A stretch of DNA of 37,746 bases, taken from Candidatus Cloacimonadota bacterium (GTDB lineage: Bacteria > Cloacimonadota > Cloacimonadia > Cloacimonadales > WRIO01). Made by a program: the position numbers and the translations under genes. Positions within the stretch are counted from its first letter, which is position 1, and each line of letters opens with the position of its first letter. Below, piece after piece: positions 27,267-35,714 of the stretch. The stretch spans positions 1 through 37,746 of the forward strand of contig JAJBBH010000093.1 in assembly GCA_020532185.1 (NCBI GenBank), given 5' to 3'. The notes below the pieces were generated by a model. The model was not told the origin of the DNA. It saw only the letters and a program-made list of their open reading frames with translations, and made no database searches.

Positions 27267-28217
27267 ATGTTTTCAAAATTAAAATTATTTACTGGGAATG
27301 CAAACCCAGAGCTGGCAAAGGAAGTGGCTTCCTTTGCTGGCGTTCCTTTGGGAGATGCAGAAGTATTTAAGTTTTCTAATGATGATACATTTGTCAAGAT
27401 TAACGATAATGTGCGCGGTACAGATGCTTTCATCATTCAATCAACATGCAATCCTGTCAATGACAGTATGATGGAATTGTTGATTATGATTGATGCTCTA
27501 AAAAGAGCATCGGCTCAACGTATTAGCGTTGTCATACCTTACTATGGCTATGCAAGATCAGACAAAAAAGACCAGCCACGTGTGCCAATTACTGCAAAGT
27601 TAGTTGCAGACTTAATAACAGTAGCAGGTGCAGATAGAGTCATAACGGTTGACCTGCATGCAGACCAAATACAAGGTTTTTTTAATATCCCTGTTGACCA
27701 CTTGTTCTCTATTCCAATATTTGTAAGATATATCAAATCAATGGGAATAGAAGAAGAACGCTTGGTCGTGGTATCACCAGATTCAGGAGGAGCCAACCGC
27801 GCCAGAGCTTTGGCAAAAAGGCTTAATTGCTCGCTCGCAATTGGTGATAAAAGAAGAACAGGAAATGACGACAACGCAGAGGTGTTGAATGTGATCGGTG
27901 ATGTAAAAGGCAAAATTGCAATTCTATTTGATGATATAATCGATACAGGCGGTAGCATGATAAAGATTGCAAGCAAGCTTGAAGAATTAGGTGCAGAACG
28001 AATCTTTGCGGCATGTGTTCATGGTGTTTTATCAGGAAATGCAGCCGAAAGATTGGAGAATTCGCCTATAGAAAAACTATTCATCACGAATACTATTCCA
28101 CTTACAACAAAAAACAGAAACTGTAAAAAAATTAATCAGCTATCGATTGCAGAATTATTAGCAACTGCAATCAAAAAGATTCACTTGGAAGAATCCATTA
28201 GTATTCTTTTTAGATGA
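27267..28217 (+). CDS. prs: Ribose-phosphate pyrophosphokinase
   Basis: A 316-residue cytoplasmic enzyme making PRPP from ribose-5-phosphate and ATP for purine, pyrimidine, His, Trp and NAD synthesis. Signatures: GNANPELAKEVA, KFSNDDTFVKINDNVRGTDAFIIQST, the flexible-loop VIPYYGYARSDKKDQPR, DLHADQIQGFF, SPDSGGANRARALA, GDKRRTG and the PRPP-binding DDIIDTGGSM near residue 221. Length is normal. The ribosome site is modest (GAGTAAG), close to the ATG. Confidence 0.96.
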   Translation: MFSKLKLFTGNANPELAKEVASFAGVPLGDAEVFKFSNDDTFVKINDNVRGTDAFIIQSTCNPVNDSMMELLIMIDALKRASAQRISVVIPYYGYARSDKKDQPRVPITAKLVADLITVAGADRVITVDLHADQIQGFFNIPVDHLFSIPIFVRYIKSMGIEEERLVVVSPDSGGANRARALAKRLNCSLAIGDKRRTGNDDNAEVLNVIGDVKGKIAILFDDIIDTGGSMIKIASKLEELGAERIFAACVHGVLSGNAAERLENSPIEKLFITNTIPLTTKNRNCKKINQLSIAELLATAIKKIHLEESISILFR

Positions 28218-28235
28218 TCACAGCACGGAGGAAAA

Positions 28236-28859
28236 ATGATACTTAACTTAGAAGTTGAAAAAAGAACGCTTGGAACAAAATCAGAGCTCAATCAGATGAG
28301 AAAAAATGGCTTAATCCCCGCTGTTGTTTATTCAGGCGGCACCGTGGGAAGCAATATAATTGTTCCTGCAATTGAATTTAACAGATTGTACCGCAAATCT
28401 TTCGGTGAAATTGCTATTTTCTTACTGAAAATAGACGGAGAAGAAGTTCGTACAATTATTAAAGAAAAACAAATTCACCCTGTTTCCAGAGATATTACTC
28501 ATATTGACTTTCTCGAATTACATCCAGGTATAGAAATATCGATCGATGTTCCAATTAATTTTGTTGGTACACCAGAAGCTTTAAAAGAAGGCGCAATACT
28601 TGATGTATCAAGACGTAGCCTAAGTGCATCTTGCCTGCCAAGACACATACCCGAAGGTATTCAATTAGATATCTCAAACATGACAATAGGCGACACTATT
28701 TTTTGTAAAGACATTGAATTAGAAAATGTTACATTTACCGAACCAGAAGACTTAGCTATCGTTAGCTTAAGCTTGCCACGCGTCGGCGGAGCAGAAGAAG
28801 CTGATCAAGAAGATGTAGAAGACTTAGTTGAAGAACAAAGCGAAGAAGTAACTGAATAA
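28236..28859 (+). CDS. rplY: 50S ribosomal protein L25 (Ctc-type, long form)
   Basis: A 207-residue protein of the long L25/TL5/Ctc form that binds 5S rRNA. The N-terminal RNA-binding domain has EKRTLGTKSELNQMRKNGLIPAVVYSGG and EKQIHPVSRDITHIDFLEL; the C-terminal beta domain starts near residue 95 (ISIDVPINFVGTPEALKEGAILD). The tail is acidic (EEADQEDVEDLVEEQSEEVTE). ACGGAGGA lies 5 bases before the ATG. It is next to pth, as in Firmicutes ctc-spoVC. Confidence 0.95.
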   Translation: MILNLEVEKRTLGTKSELNQMRKNGLIPAVVYSGGTVGSNIIVPAIEFNRLYRKSFGEIAIFLLKIDGEEVRTIIKEKQIHPVSRDITHIDFLELHPGIEISIDVPINFVGTPEALKEGAILDVSRRSLSASCLPRHIPEGIQLDISNMTIGDTIFCKDIELENVTFTEPEDLAIVSLSLPRVGGAEEADQEDVEDLVEEQSEEVTE

Positions 28860-28864
28860 CAATT

Positions 28865-29464
28865 ATGAAGTACATTATAGGTTTAGGCAATCCAGGATAT
28901 AAATATGAGCATAATCGCCATAATATTGGCTTTTTGCTTATTGACTATATTGCAGAAAAATACCAATGTGATTTTTCTAAAGAAAAGAACTGTCATGTTG
29001 CAAAAATGAGGACCTTTACCTTAATCAAACCACAGACCTATATGAATAATAGCGGACTTGTGGTTAAAAACCTAACAAATATTCCCTTTACAGATTTTGT
29101 CATTATTGTGGACGATATCAACCTCCCTTTTGGCGATATTCGCATAAGAGAACAGGGAGGAGATGGCGGACATAATGGGCTAAAATCTATTATTGAAAAT
29201 ATTAACTCTGATAATTTTACAAGGATCCGTATTGGAGTTGGTAGCCCGGAAAACAAAGCTCTAAGTGACTATGTCTTAGATGATTTCACAGAGCTTGAGT
29301 TTTTACTACTTAAACATATTTTCGAATTTACGTACAATTTATTAAAGCAATATATACATCGCGATTATAAATGTATGCTAAACTATTATAGTAAAAATAA
29401 GAGATCCTATTCTGAATACATAACCGATATTCAGAGTCAAAGACCAAAGGAGGCAAATAAATGA
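28865..29464 (+). CDS. pth: Peptidyl-tRNA hydrolase
   Basis: A 199-residue enzyme that recycles tRNA from stalled peptidyl-tRNA. GLGNPGYKYEHNRHNIGF carries Asn9 and His19, the equivalents of the catalytic residues. VDDINLPFG holds the supporting Asp, and GGDGGHNGLKSI and RIRIGVG are conserved further on. Length is usual for the family. It begins 5 bases after rplY and its TGA overlaps the rpsF start (ATGA). Confidence 0.95.
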   Translation: MKYIIGLGNPGYKYEHNRHNIGFLLIDYIAEKYQCDFSKEKNCHVAKMRTFTLIKPQTYMNNSGLVVKNLTNIPFTDFVIIVDDINLPFGDIRIREQGGDGGHNGLKSIIENINSDNFTRIRIGVGSPENKALSDYVLDDFTELEFLLLKHIFEFTYNLLKQYIHRDYKCMLNYYSKNKRSYSEYITDIQSQRPKEANK

Positions 29465-29757
29465 AAGCAAAATACGAATCAATGTACATTGTTTCTCCTG
29501 TCTTGTCTGCAGATGAAGTTGATAAAGAACAGGAAAAAGTACTGAAGGTTATTGATGATTTTGAAGGCGAATTGATTAAGACTGATAATTGGGGTAAGAA
29601 AAACCTTGCTTATGAAATACAAAAGCACAAAGAAGGTTATTATCTCATTAATTACTTTAATATGGATACTCAGCAAATCAAAGAGCTCGAGAGACATTAT
29701 CGTATAAACGAAAGTATTATTCGATATAATATTTTAAAACTTGAAGAACTTGAATAG
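29461..29757 (+). CDS. rpsF: 30S ribosomal protein S6
   Basis: A 98-residue protein with the S6 fold: YESMYIVSPVLSADEVDKEQ, IDDFEGELIKTDNWGKKNLAYEIQKHKEGYYLINYF and the C-terminal RINESIIRYNILKLEE. It pairs with S18 in the 30S platform. AAAGGAGG lies 7 bases before the ATG, inside the end of pth, with which it overlaps by 4 bases. There is no room for a separate S6-S18 leader between genes, so any such leader would lie inside pth. Confidence 0.96.
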   Translation: MKAKYESMYIVSPVLSADEVDKEQEKVLKVIDDFEGELIKTDNWGKKNLAYEIQKHKEGYYLINYFNMDTQQIKELERHYRINESIIRYNILKLEELE

Positions 29758-29766
29758 GAGAGTAAA

Positions 29767-30237
29767 ATGGCTAAAGTACTGAGATTTCCGAGGATTAATT
29801 CAATAACAATTAGCGCTCGTTTAACCCGAGATCCAGAAATACGCTATTCCAATAATAATATGATGATTGCCAAACTGGGATTAGCTTTTGACAGACTAAG
29901 AAAAGATGAATATGGTAATTATCAGGCAGTGGCAAACTTTTTTGATGCTACTGCATTTGGCAAACAAGCTGAGTTTTGCAACGATCAACTTCATAAGGGT
30001 AGCCCAGTAGTTATCGAAGGTGAGCTTAGTATAAATTCCTATACTGACCAATCAGGTGTTAATCGCCGTTTTACAGAAGTTTTAATAAATAGAATCCATC
30101 TTTTAGATCGAGAAGCTTCTCAGGGCGGCTATGGACAAGCTGATGACGCACCTGTTGATCAATACACACCAAAAGCAAATGACGAGCCAAGCTCGATCAG
30201 ACAAGACAATGTATCTGAAGATGATGTGCCATTCTAA
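29767..30237 (+). CDS. ssb: Single-stranded DNA-binding protein
   Basis: A 156-residue protein with one OB fold (about 8-115): NSITISARLTRDPEIRYS, the aromatic core (ANFFDATAFGKQAEF) and GSPVVIEGELSINSY. A short acidic linker leads to DDVPF, the C-terminal tip that recruits replication and repair proteins. AGGAGAG precedes the ATG. Its place between rpsF and rpsR is the common bacterial order. Confidence 0.95.
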   Translation: MAKVLRFPRINSITISARLTRDPEIRYSNNNMMIAKLGLAFDRLRKDEYGNYQAVANFFDATAFGKQAEFCNDQLHKGSPVVIEGELSINSYTDQSGVNRRFTEVLINRIHLLDREASQGGYGQADDAPVDQYTPKANDEPSSIRQDNVSEDDVPF

Positions 30238-30241
30238 GATG

Positions 30242-30263
30242 ATTAGTTTTCAATATAACTAAT
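30242..30263. repeat. Short inverted repeat between ssb and rpsR
   Basis: ATTAGTT (30242-30248) and AACTAAT (30257-30263) are perfect 7-base arms around 8 bases in the 64-base gap. No T-tract follows, so a terminator is unlikely; it could affect RNA stability or be chance. Confidence 0.3.
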
Positions 30264-30301
30264 ATCTTTATTTAATAGGCTAAAACAAGAAAGGAGAAAA
30301 A

Positions 30302-30535
30302 ATGGCTTTCGATAGAAGAAGATCACGCTTCAAAAAAAGAGTATGCAGATTTTGTGGAAACAAAGAAATAAATGTTGATTATAAGAATATAGACTTATTG
30401 AGAAATTATGTCTCAGAAACAGGTAAAATTGAACCAAGAAGAGCAACTGGTACCTGTGCAAAACATCAACGTCTTGTATCCAATGAAATCAAAAAAGCTC
30501 GCCAAATGGCTTTGCTTGCATACGTTGTTGACTAA
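30302..30535 (+). CDS. rpsR: 30S ribosomal protein S18
   Basis: A 77-residue protein: RVCRFCGNKEINVDYKNIDLLRNYVSETGKIEPRRATGTCAKHQRLVSNEIKKARQMALLAYV. The CxxC near the start and the later Cys/His mark the zinc-ribbon form. AAAGGAG lies 4 bases before the ATG. Confidence 0.97.
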   Translation: MAFDRRRSRFKKRVCRFCGNKEINVDYKNIDLLRNYVSETGKIEPRRATGTCAKHQRLVSNEIKKARQMALLAYVVD

Positions 30536-30541
30536 ATAAAC

Positions 30542-31423
30542 ATGATTATCATCGCAGTTTTTAGCATTATACTAAGTGTAATATCTCCCGCATTAGGCTT
30601 AATTTTGATTATCCTATATGCAAACCAGATAAAGCTCTTGGACACTACAAAATATATAACTTTTTATTCTGTATGGGCTGCTTTGTGCACTATATTGTAT
30701 TTAATAGAAGCAATTGATTTGCTTACTTTTTACAATATTGCTCTAAATGTTGGATTGCTATCGTTTATAGCAATTGAAATGCTCAAGCGTGAAAGATATC
30801 TTGAAAATATCATGCTTACAGCGTTTGGCTTTACAGGCATTGTTGCAGCTCTAAAGTACTATCTATTCAATGAAAAGGTAGTTACAGCTATAAATGATTC
30901 GACCAATTTATTAGCAAACTTATTGAATGAAAGATTTTCCAAAGGAACTGACGATTATCAAATGATAATAAATACTCTTAATGCTTCAAAAGACTTGTAC
31001 ATGAAACTTTATTACTCATTTGCTGTTTTTACCATGATTATTGCTTTGTGGATAGGCTTTATTTTTGTGAATAAAAAGCTATTCAGACCGTATTCCCATA
31101 GCAGATATAATAACAGCAATGTACTTATTGCAATAGTGATAATTGCTTTATTTTTGATTATAAATCCAGGTACAAAAGTTTTGGGTATTAATATATTAAT
31201 CCCTTGCATAGCTCTATACTTTATTCAAGGTTTATCAGTGGTAGCCTTCTATTTTGGTAGAATAATAAAAGGGTCAAAGATGCTCTTATTCATAGGGATT
31301 TTATCACTAATATTCAACCCATATTTGATTGTATTTCTCGCATTTTTAGGCTTTGTTGACAATTGGGCTGATATAAGAAAACTAAACAAGACGGAGAAAA
31401 CTAATGAAAATAATATTAATTGA
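30542..31423 (+). CDS. Membrane protein of the DUF2232/YybS type
   Basis: A 293-residue polytopic membrane protein with about eight hydrophobic segments, for example MIIIAVFSIILSVISPALGL, YSFAVFTMIIALWIGFIFV, VLIAIVIIALFLIINPG and LLFIGILSLIFNPYLIVFLAFLGF. Position between rpsR and rplI is that of yybS (DUF2232) in other bacteria, which is why I name that family. The sequence alone would only say membrane protein. It has weak start signals and overlaps rplI by 20 bases. Function unknown. Confidence 0.6.
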   Translation: MIIIAVFSIILSVISPALGLILIILYANQIKLLDTTKYITFYSVWAALCTILYLIEAIDLLTFYNIALNVGLLSFIAIEMLKRERYLENIMLTAFGFTGIVAALKYYLFNEKVVTAINDSTNLLANLLNERFSKGTDDYQMIINTLNASKDLYMKLYYSFAVFTMIIALWIGFIFVNKKLFRPYSHSRYNNSNVLIAIVIIALFLIINPGTKVLGINILIPCIALYFIQGLSVVAFYFGRIIKGSKMLLFIGILSLIFNPYLIVFLAFLGFVDNWADIRKLNKTEKTNENNIN

Positions 31424-31847
31424 AAATGTCGATAGAGTTGGCACTGCAGGCTCTATTATAAATGTCAAAGATGGTTATGCAAGAAACTATCTTATCCCCA
31501 AAAAACTCGCAATTTTAGCAACTGCAGGCAACATAAAAAGAATTGACTCTATTAGAGCGGCAGCAGACGAAAAGCACAATGCTCAAATTGCACAATATAA
31601 AGAAAGTGCTGCAAAAATAGCTACAATTACAGCATCTTTCAATAGAAAAGCTGATGAAAATGGTCGACTATTTGGTTCAGTATCTGAGAACGATTTAGCT
31701 CAATATTTGATTGAAAAGGGCGTAAAAGTTCACAGATCTAATATCATTATTGAAGAAACTCTCAAACAGCTTGGCGAGCATACTGTCAAAGTAAGCTTTG
31801 CACAAGATATTGATGTAGATTTAAAGGTTATTATTGAAAAAGAATAA
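31404..31847 (+). CDS. rplI: 50S ribosomal protein L9
   Basis: A 147-residue protein with the L9 N-terminal domain MKIILIENVDRVGTAGSIINVKDGYARNYLIPKKLA, the long connecting helix (about 45-75) and C-terminal rRNA-binding domain (RLFGSVSENDLAQYLIEKG). It overlaps the preceding membrane protein gene by 20 bases, with GGAG 8 bases before its ATG. A terminator begins in its stop codon. Confidence 0.96.
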   Translation: MKIILIENVDRVGTAGSIINVKDGYARNYLIPKKLAILATAGNIKRIDSIRAAADEKHNAQIAQYKESAAKIATITASFNRKADENGRLFGSVSENDLAQYLIEKGVKVHRSNIIIEETLKQLGEHTVKVSFAQDIDVDLKVIIEKE

Positions 31848-31880
31848 GATACGGTCTTGTGCCGTATCTTCTTTCTTTAA
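31846..31880 (+). terminator. Intrinsic terminator after rplI
   Basis: AAGATACGG (31846-31854) and CCGTATCTT (31862-31870) form a perfect 9-base stem with a 7-base loop, followed by TCTTTCTTT. It ends the ispE-to-rplI run. The stem starts in the last bases of the stop codon. Confidence 0.85.
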
Positions 31881-31897
31881 ATTCCCTTAAGATAAAA

Positions 31898-31904
31898 AAG
31901 GAGA
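31898..31904 (+). promoter_or_regulatory. Ribosome binding site fixing the start at 31910
   Basis: AAGGAGA lies 5 bases before the ATG at 31910. The earlier in-frame ATG-like start at 31859 lies inside the terminator stem and is rejected. Confidence 0.65.
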
Positions 31905-31909
31905 TTTTT

Positions 31910-32341
31910 ATGAAAAAAGAACATTTGACATTGAAAAGCATACTGTATCTAATCGGTGGAATTATCGTGCTGTTTTTATCATTAATGGCACCAAGTTATT
32001 TGTTGGAAAAATTTAAACCCGAACTATTTGACGCACTTATCTCAGCAAATGCTTCAGCTACCTCTGTAGCATTGTTTTTTATCACTTTGGTTTTGGTGGT
32101 AATTACAGGGCTGTTAATATTATTTATCAATAAAAACCAAGAAAGATTCCCGCTAAAACTTGTCGGTATCATCGGAATAGTGATAGTCGCTGCTGTGCCT
32201 GCACTTGGTGTTATTACGGTTGATAGCTCTTTTGATACTATCGGCTTGCTGTATTTTATTGTTCTAATGGTGGCAGTGTCATTTTGGGCTGGATTTGCTC
32301 TGGTAAAAGGTTTTATCCACAAATTACAGCGTTCTAAATGA
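31910..32341 (+). CDS. Small membrane protein, unknown function
   Basis: A 143-residue protein with four hydrophobic helices (about 10-30, 50-70, 82-102 and 110-135). It begins MKKEHLTLKSILYLIGG and ends with a basic tail (KLQRSK). I recognise no family and no enzyme motif. It has a good ribosome site and overlaps the next gene by 4 bases (ATGA), so it is probably the first gene of the dciA-like/rpe/ffh run. Confidence 0.6.
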   Translation: MKKEHLTLKSILYLIGGIIVLFLSLMAPSYLLEKFKPELFDALISANASATSVALFFITLVLVVITGLLILFINKNQERFPLKLVGIIGIVIVAAVPALGVITVDSSFDTIGLLYFIVLMVAVSFWAGFALVKGFIHKLQRSK

Positions 32342-32616
32342 AAAATCTCTGTAGTGCAGCATACCAATTTGTTTATGAGATAGCAAGACGTAATAATCTC
32401 TATGAATTTGCTCATCTTACTCTGTCATGGAGCTCTATAGTTGGGACAATCATGGTTGAAAAATCTAAGCTCATAAAGTTTGAACACTCAGTCTTGTTTG
32501 TCAAAGTCGCAAATCATACATGGCTACAGGAGTTTGTGATTAGTAAACAACATATCTTGGACTTGTTGCACCAAAATGACATAAATTATGTAAAGGATAT
32601 AATCTTTTTTATATGA
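32338..32616 (+). CDS. DUF721/DciA-like protein
   Basis: A 92-residue protein matching DUF721: WSSIVGTIMVEKSKLIKFEHSVLFVKVANHTWLQEFVISKQHILDLL is the core pattern (W-x-x-IVG, L-x-V-x-V, W-x-x-E/Q-L, long helix). DUF721 includes DciA, which helps load the replicative helicase in bacteria without DnaC. The DciA role is inferred from the family. It overlaps its neighbours by 4 bases on each side. Confidence 0.7.
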   Translation: MKNLCSAAYQFVYEIARRNNLYEFAHLTLSWSSIVGTIMVEKSKLIKFEHSVLFVKVANHTWLQEFVISKQHILDLLHQNDINYVKDIIFFI

Positions 32617-33269
32617 ACAGACAAATTAAAATAGCCCCATCTCTCTTGTCATGCGACTTTGGTCGAATAAGAGAGGAAATACAAAAAATAGAAGCAAGTG
32701 ATGCTTCATTATTGCATTTAGATGTAATGGATGGACACTTTGTACCAAATCTTACTTTTGGACCACCAATCATAAAGTATATCAAAAAGTATGCAAAACT
32801 GCCATTAGATGTGCATTTGATGGTAACTAATCCTGGAGATTATATCGAGCCACTTGCTGATATCGGTGTTGATTACTTATCTTTCCATACAGAAACTGTG
32901 TATCATGCTAATCGGCTTGTCAATCATATAAAAGAGCGTGGGATGAAAGCTGGCGTAGTTTTAAATCCATCTACTCATCCAATGAATATTGAGTATCTTT
33001 CTGACATAATAGACTTTGTGCTGGTAATGAGTGTCAATCCAGGCTTTGGCGGGCAAAGCTTTATACCAAGTTCTTTGACCAAAATCAAAGAAATTGCTTT
33101 GTTTAGAAAGACCAATAAGCTTAGTTTTGAGATTGAAGTTGACGGTGGTGTTAATGATCAAAATTCTCCTATCTTGATCGAGGCAGGGTCTGATATATTG
33201 GTAGCAGGCTCTTACATTTTTAATAGCGATAATTATGCAGAAAAGGTCAGGAGTTTAATTAATGTTTAA
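32613..33269 (+). CDS. rpe: Ribulose-phosphate 3-epimerase
   Basis: A 218-residue (beta/alpha)8 enzyme interconverting ribulose- and xylulose-5-phosphate. Signatures: APSLLSCDFGRI, HLDVMDGHFVPNLTFGPPII with metal-binding His35 and Asp37, DVHLMV (His68), VLVMSVNPGFGGQSF and EVDGGVN with the catalytic Asp, then phosphate-binding VAGSYIF. It overlaps the preceding gene by 4 bases and ffh by 8 bases. Confidence 0.96.
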   Translation: MNRQIKIAPSLLSCDFGRIREEIQKIEASDASLLHLDVMDGHFVPNLTFGPPIIKYIKKYAKLPLDVHLMVTNPGDYIEPLADIGVDYLSFHTETVYHANRLVNHIKERGMKAGVVLNPSTHPMNIEYLSDIIDFVLVMSVNPGFGGQSFIPSSLTKIKEIALFRKTNKLSFEIEVDGGVNDQNSPILIEAGSDILVAGSYIFNSDNYAEKVRSLINV

Positions 33270-34587
33270 TGATTTATCAGAAAGACTAAATGGCATTTTT
33301 AGAAATCTCAAAGGCAAAGGAAAGCTTTCTGAGTCAAATATAAAAGATTCTTTAAAAGAAATCAGAATGGCTTTGCTCGAAGCTGATGTGAACTTTAGAA
33401 TAGTCAAAAACTTTATCAAAGAAATTCAAGAAAGAGCTCTTGGTCAAGAGGTTATGAAAAGCCTCGAACCAGGACAGCAGGTAGTCAAAATTGTTCATGA
33501 ACAGCTCATTGCTTTGATGGACAATAGCGATTTTAAACTTGATTTTCATAATAATAAATTAACAAAAATCATGCTTGTTGGCTTGCAAGGCTCTGGAAAA
33601 ACCACTGCCTGTGCAAAGCTTGCAAACTATTTTAGAAAAAAGAAAAATGCAATACCTTCACTTGTCGCTTGTGACGTGTATCGCCCAGCTGCTATTCACC
33701 AACTCGAGGTTTTAGGTAAACAGCTGAATGTACCCGTTATTTCAGATACAAACACAAAAGATGTGAAGAAAATTGCAAAACAAGCAATGGATTGGACTCA
33801 AAAGAATAATAGCAGCTTGATGATTTTTGATACAGCAGGTCGCTTGCATATCGATCAAGATATGATGAAGGAAATAAAAGACTTGAAAGACTATGTCAAA
33901 CCAGACTATATTTTCTTTGTTGCAGATGCAATGACAGGTCAAGACGCGGTCAATGTTGCAAAAGAGTTTAACGATCTTTTGGCATTTGATGCAGTTATTT
34001 TGACCAAGCTCGATGGTGATGCCAGAGGTGGTGCAGCACTTTCTATCAAAGCTGTAACTGACAAGCCTGTCGCCTTTGTGGGTATGGGCGAAAAGATATC
34101 AGATCTTGAAGAGTTTTTCCCCGATCGTATGGCTTCCAGAATATTGGGCATGGGTGATGTGCTTAGTCTGATTGAAAAAGCACAAGACGCTTTTGACGAA
34201 GAACAAGCTGAAAAGCTTGCCAAAAAGATGAAAAAGAATCAATTCACTTTGTCTGATTTTCTTGAACAATTACAAAGTATGAAGAAAATGGGTCCCTTAG
34301 ATCAAATTATGAAGATGATTCCAGGGGTTAATGCAAAAATGATGGAGCAGGTTAATTTTGATGGTAAACAACTTGCTCATATTGAGGCAATTATCTATTC
34401 GATGACTATCAAAGAACGCGAAAATCCAAAGATTATCAATGGTAGTAGAAGAATAAGAATTGCAAAAGGTAGCGGCACTTCTGTGCAAGCTGTAAATAGG
34501 CTTTTAAAGCAATTTGAACAAATGAAATCAATGATGAAAAACATGAATTCGTCTAAGTTTATGAAAAACTTTAAGATGCCATTCTAA
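33262..34587 (+). CDS. ffh: Signal recognition particle protein Ffh
   Basis: A 441-residue SRP54 GTPase that targets nascent membrane and secreted proteins. N domain about 1-90; G domain with GLQGSGKTT near 107, DVYRPAAIHQL, DTAGRLHID, TKLDGDARGG and GMGEKISDLEEF. The methionine-rich M domain (about 310-440) includes KMGPLDQIMKMIPG, SRRIRIAKGSGTSVQAVNRLLKQFEQMKSMM, the RNA- and signal-binding region. Overlaps rpe by 8 bases. rpsP follows after 80 bases with no clear terminator between them. Confidence 0.97.
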   Translation: MFNDLSERLNGIFRNLKGKGKLSESNIKDSLKEIRMALLEADVNFRIVKNFIKEIQERALGQEVMKSLEPGQQVVKIVHEQLIALMDNSDFKLDFHNNKLTKIMLVGLQGSGKTTACAKLANYFRKKKNAIPSLVACDVYRPAAIHQLEVLGKQLNVPVISDTNTKDVKKIAKQAMDWTQKNNSSLMIFDTAGRLHIDQDMMKEIKDLKDYVKPDYIFFVADAMTGQDAVNVAKEFNDLLAFDAVILTKLDGDARGGAALSIKAVTDKPVAFVGMGEKISDLEEFFPDRMASRILGMGDVLSLIEKAQDAFDEEQAEKLAKKMKKNQFTLSDFLEQLQSMKKMGPLDQIMKMIPGVNAKMMEQVNFDGKQLAHIEAIIYSMTIKERENPKIINGSRRIRIAKGSGTSVQAVNRLLKQFEQMKSMMKNMNSSKFMKNFKMPF

Positions 34588-34667
34588 AATTTTACTTGAC
34601 GAAATATGTGCTTCTAAAAAACATAGATTTCTAACTATATACTGTGTACTATAAATAAGGAGTAGAA

Positions 34668-34955
34668 ATGGTAAAGATTCGTCTTACAAGAATGGGTTCA
34701 ATCAACAAACCATTCTACCGCATTGTTGCGGTTGATTCTCGTAATAAAAGAGATGGAAAATATATTGAAAATATTGGGTATTATGACCCAAAGCATAATC
34801 CTGCAATTGTAAAAATTGAAGAAGATTTGGCACTTAAATGGCTCAAAGTTGGCGCTCAACCTTCACAAACTGTAAGATCTCTTTTCAAGAATGCAGGTAT
34901 TTTGCAAAAAATGCATGAATTCAAGTATGTGAAAAAAGAAACAGCTACAGAATAA
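34668..34955 (+). CDS. rpsP: 30S ribosomal protein S16
   Basis: A 95-residue protein: [42 protein letters not shown] is the canonical start, then the [21 protein letters not shown] core. AAGGAG lies 6 bases before the ATG. First gene of the khpA-rimM-trmD-rplS run. Confidence 0.97.
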   Translation: MVKIRLTRMGSINKPFYRIVAVDSRNKRDGKYIENIGYYDPKHNPAIVKIEEDLALKWLKVGAQPSQTVRSLFKNAGILQKMHEFKYVKKETATE

Positions 34956-34971
34956 TTGGCTGAGGTTTTAC

Positions 34972-35202
34972 ATGAAAGATTTATTAGAGTTTGTCGTAAA
35001 AGGGCTTGTGGATGACCCTGCTGAAGTTACTATTGAAGAGAATATCAAGGATGACTTGACTGTCTATGAACTGAAAGTCTCCAAATCGGATATTGGCAAA
35101 GTTATCGGCAAAAAAGGACGTACTGCAGGTGCTATACGCACTATTTTAAAAGCTGTTTCCACAAAACAAGGTAAAAAAGTTGAGCTTGAAATCATTGAAT
35201 AA
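34972..35202 (+). CDS. khpA: KH-domain RNA-binding protein (KhpA)
   Basis: A 76-residue KH protein. The core VSKSDIGKVIGKKGRTAGAIRTIL contains the GxxG RNA-binding loop (GKKG). It usually pairs with KhpB and affects division and translation. It overlaps rimM by one base. Confidence 0.93.
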   Translation: MKDLLEFVVKGLVDDPAEVTIEENIKDDLTVYELKVSKSDIGKVIGKKGRTAGAIRTILKAVSTKQGKKVELEIIE

Positions 35203-35714
35203 TGGAAATAAATGACTTAACAATCATTGGAAAGTTAGGATTTGGTGCTACTATAAAAGGGTGGATACCTATTAGGCTAAATCCTGACTTTATTGACGCA
35301 TTTGACAAGCTAAAAAACTTGTTTGTTATCTTTACAGACCATAGAGTGAGATTCGTAACGGTAAAAGCCACAAAGCTTATTAGAGAAAAGCATTATCTCA
35401 AGTTTGAAGAGCCAGAAATTATCTTAGAAATTGCAGATCAAAATAACCTGCAAATCGCTATTGATGACCAGATGATAGCTGAATTGACAAATGAAGAGTA
35501 TTATGACCCTCTAAATATGCAGGTTTTTACTAATGATGCCTATCTGGGACTTGTGATCGATTGGTTTAATAACAACGCACACGATGTCTTTGTCGTTAAA
35601 AATGAAGAAGAGCAAGAATTGTTAATACCAGACGTAGAATTCTATATTGAAAACATAGATTTGGATAAAAATAGAATTGATGTTAAAAATATAAAACTAT
35701 TACAAAACATATGA
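35202..35714 (+). CDS. rimM: 16S rRNA processing protein RimM
   Basis: A 170-residue ribosome-maturation factor for the 30S head. The N-terminal beta barrel opens with LTIIGKLGFGATIKGWIPIRL and has FTDHRVRFVTVKATKLIREKHYLKFE. The C-terminal PRC-barrel-like part includes LGLVIDWFNNNAHDVFVVKNEEEQELLIP, ending in IENIDLDKNRIDV. The start shares one base with the KH gene (TAATG); its stop overlaps trmD (ATGA). Confidence 0.93.
   Translation: MEINDLTIIGKLGFGATIKGWIPIRLNPDFIDAFDKLKNLFVIFTDHRVRFVTVKATKLIREKHYLKFEEPEIILEIADQNNLQIAIDDQMIAELTNEEYYDPLNMQVFTNDAYLGLVIDWFNNNAHDVFVVKNEEEQELLIPDVEFYIENIDLDKNRIDVKNIKLLQNI

Noticed and set aside
34588-34667. Possible promoter before rpsP (TTGACG at 34596, TATACT at 34638)
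   Set aside because: The two boxes are too far apart and neither has a good partner at normal spacing.
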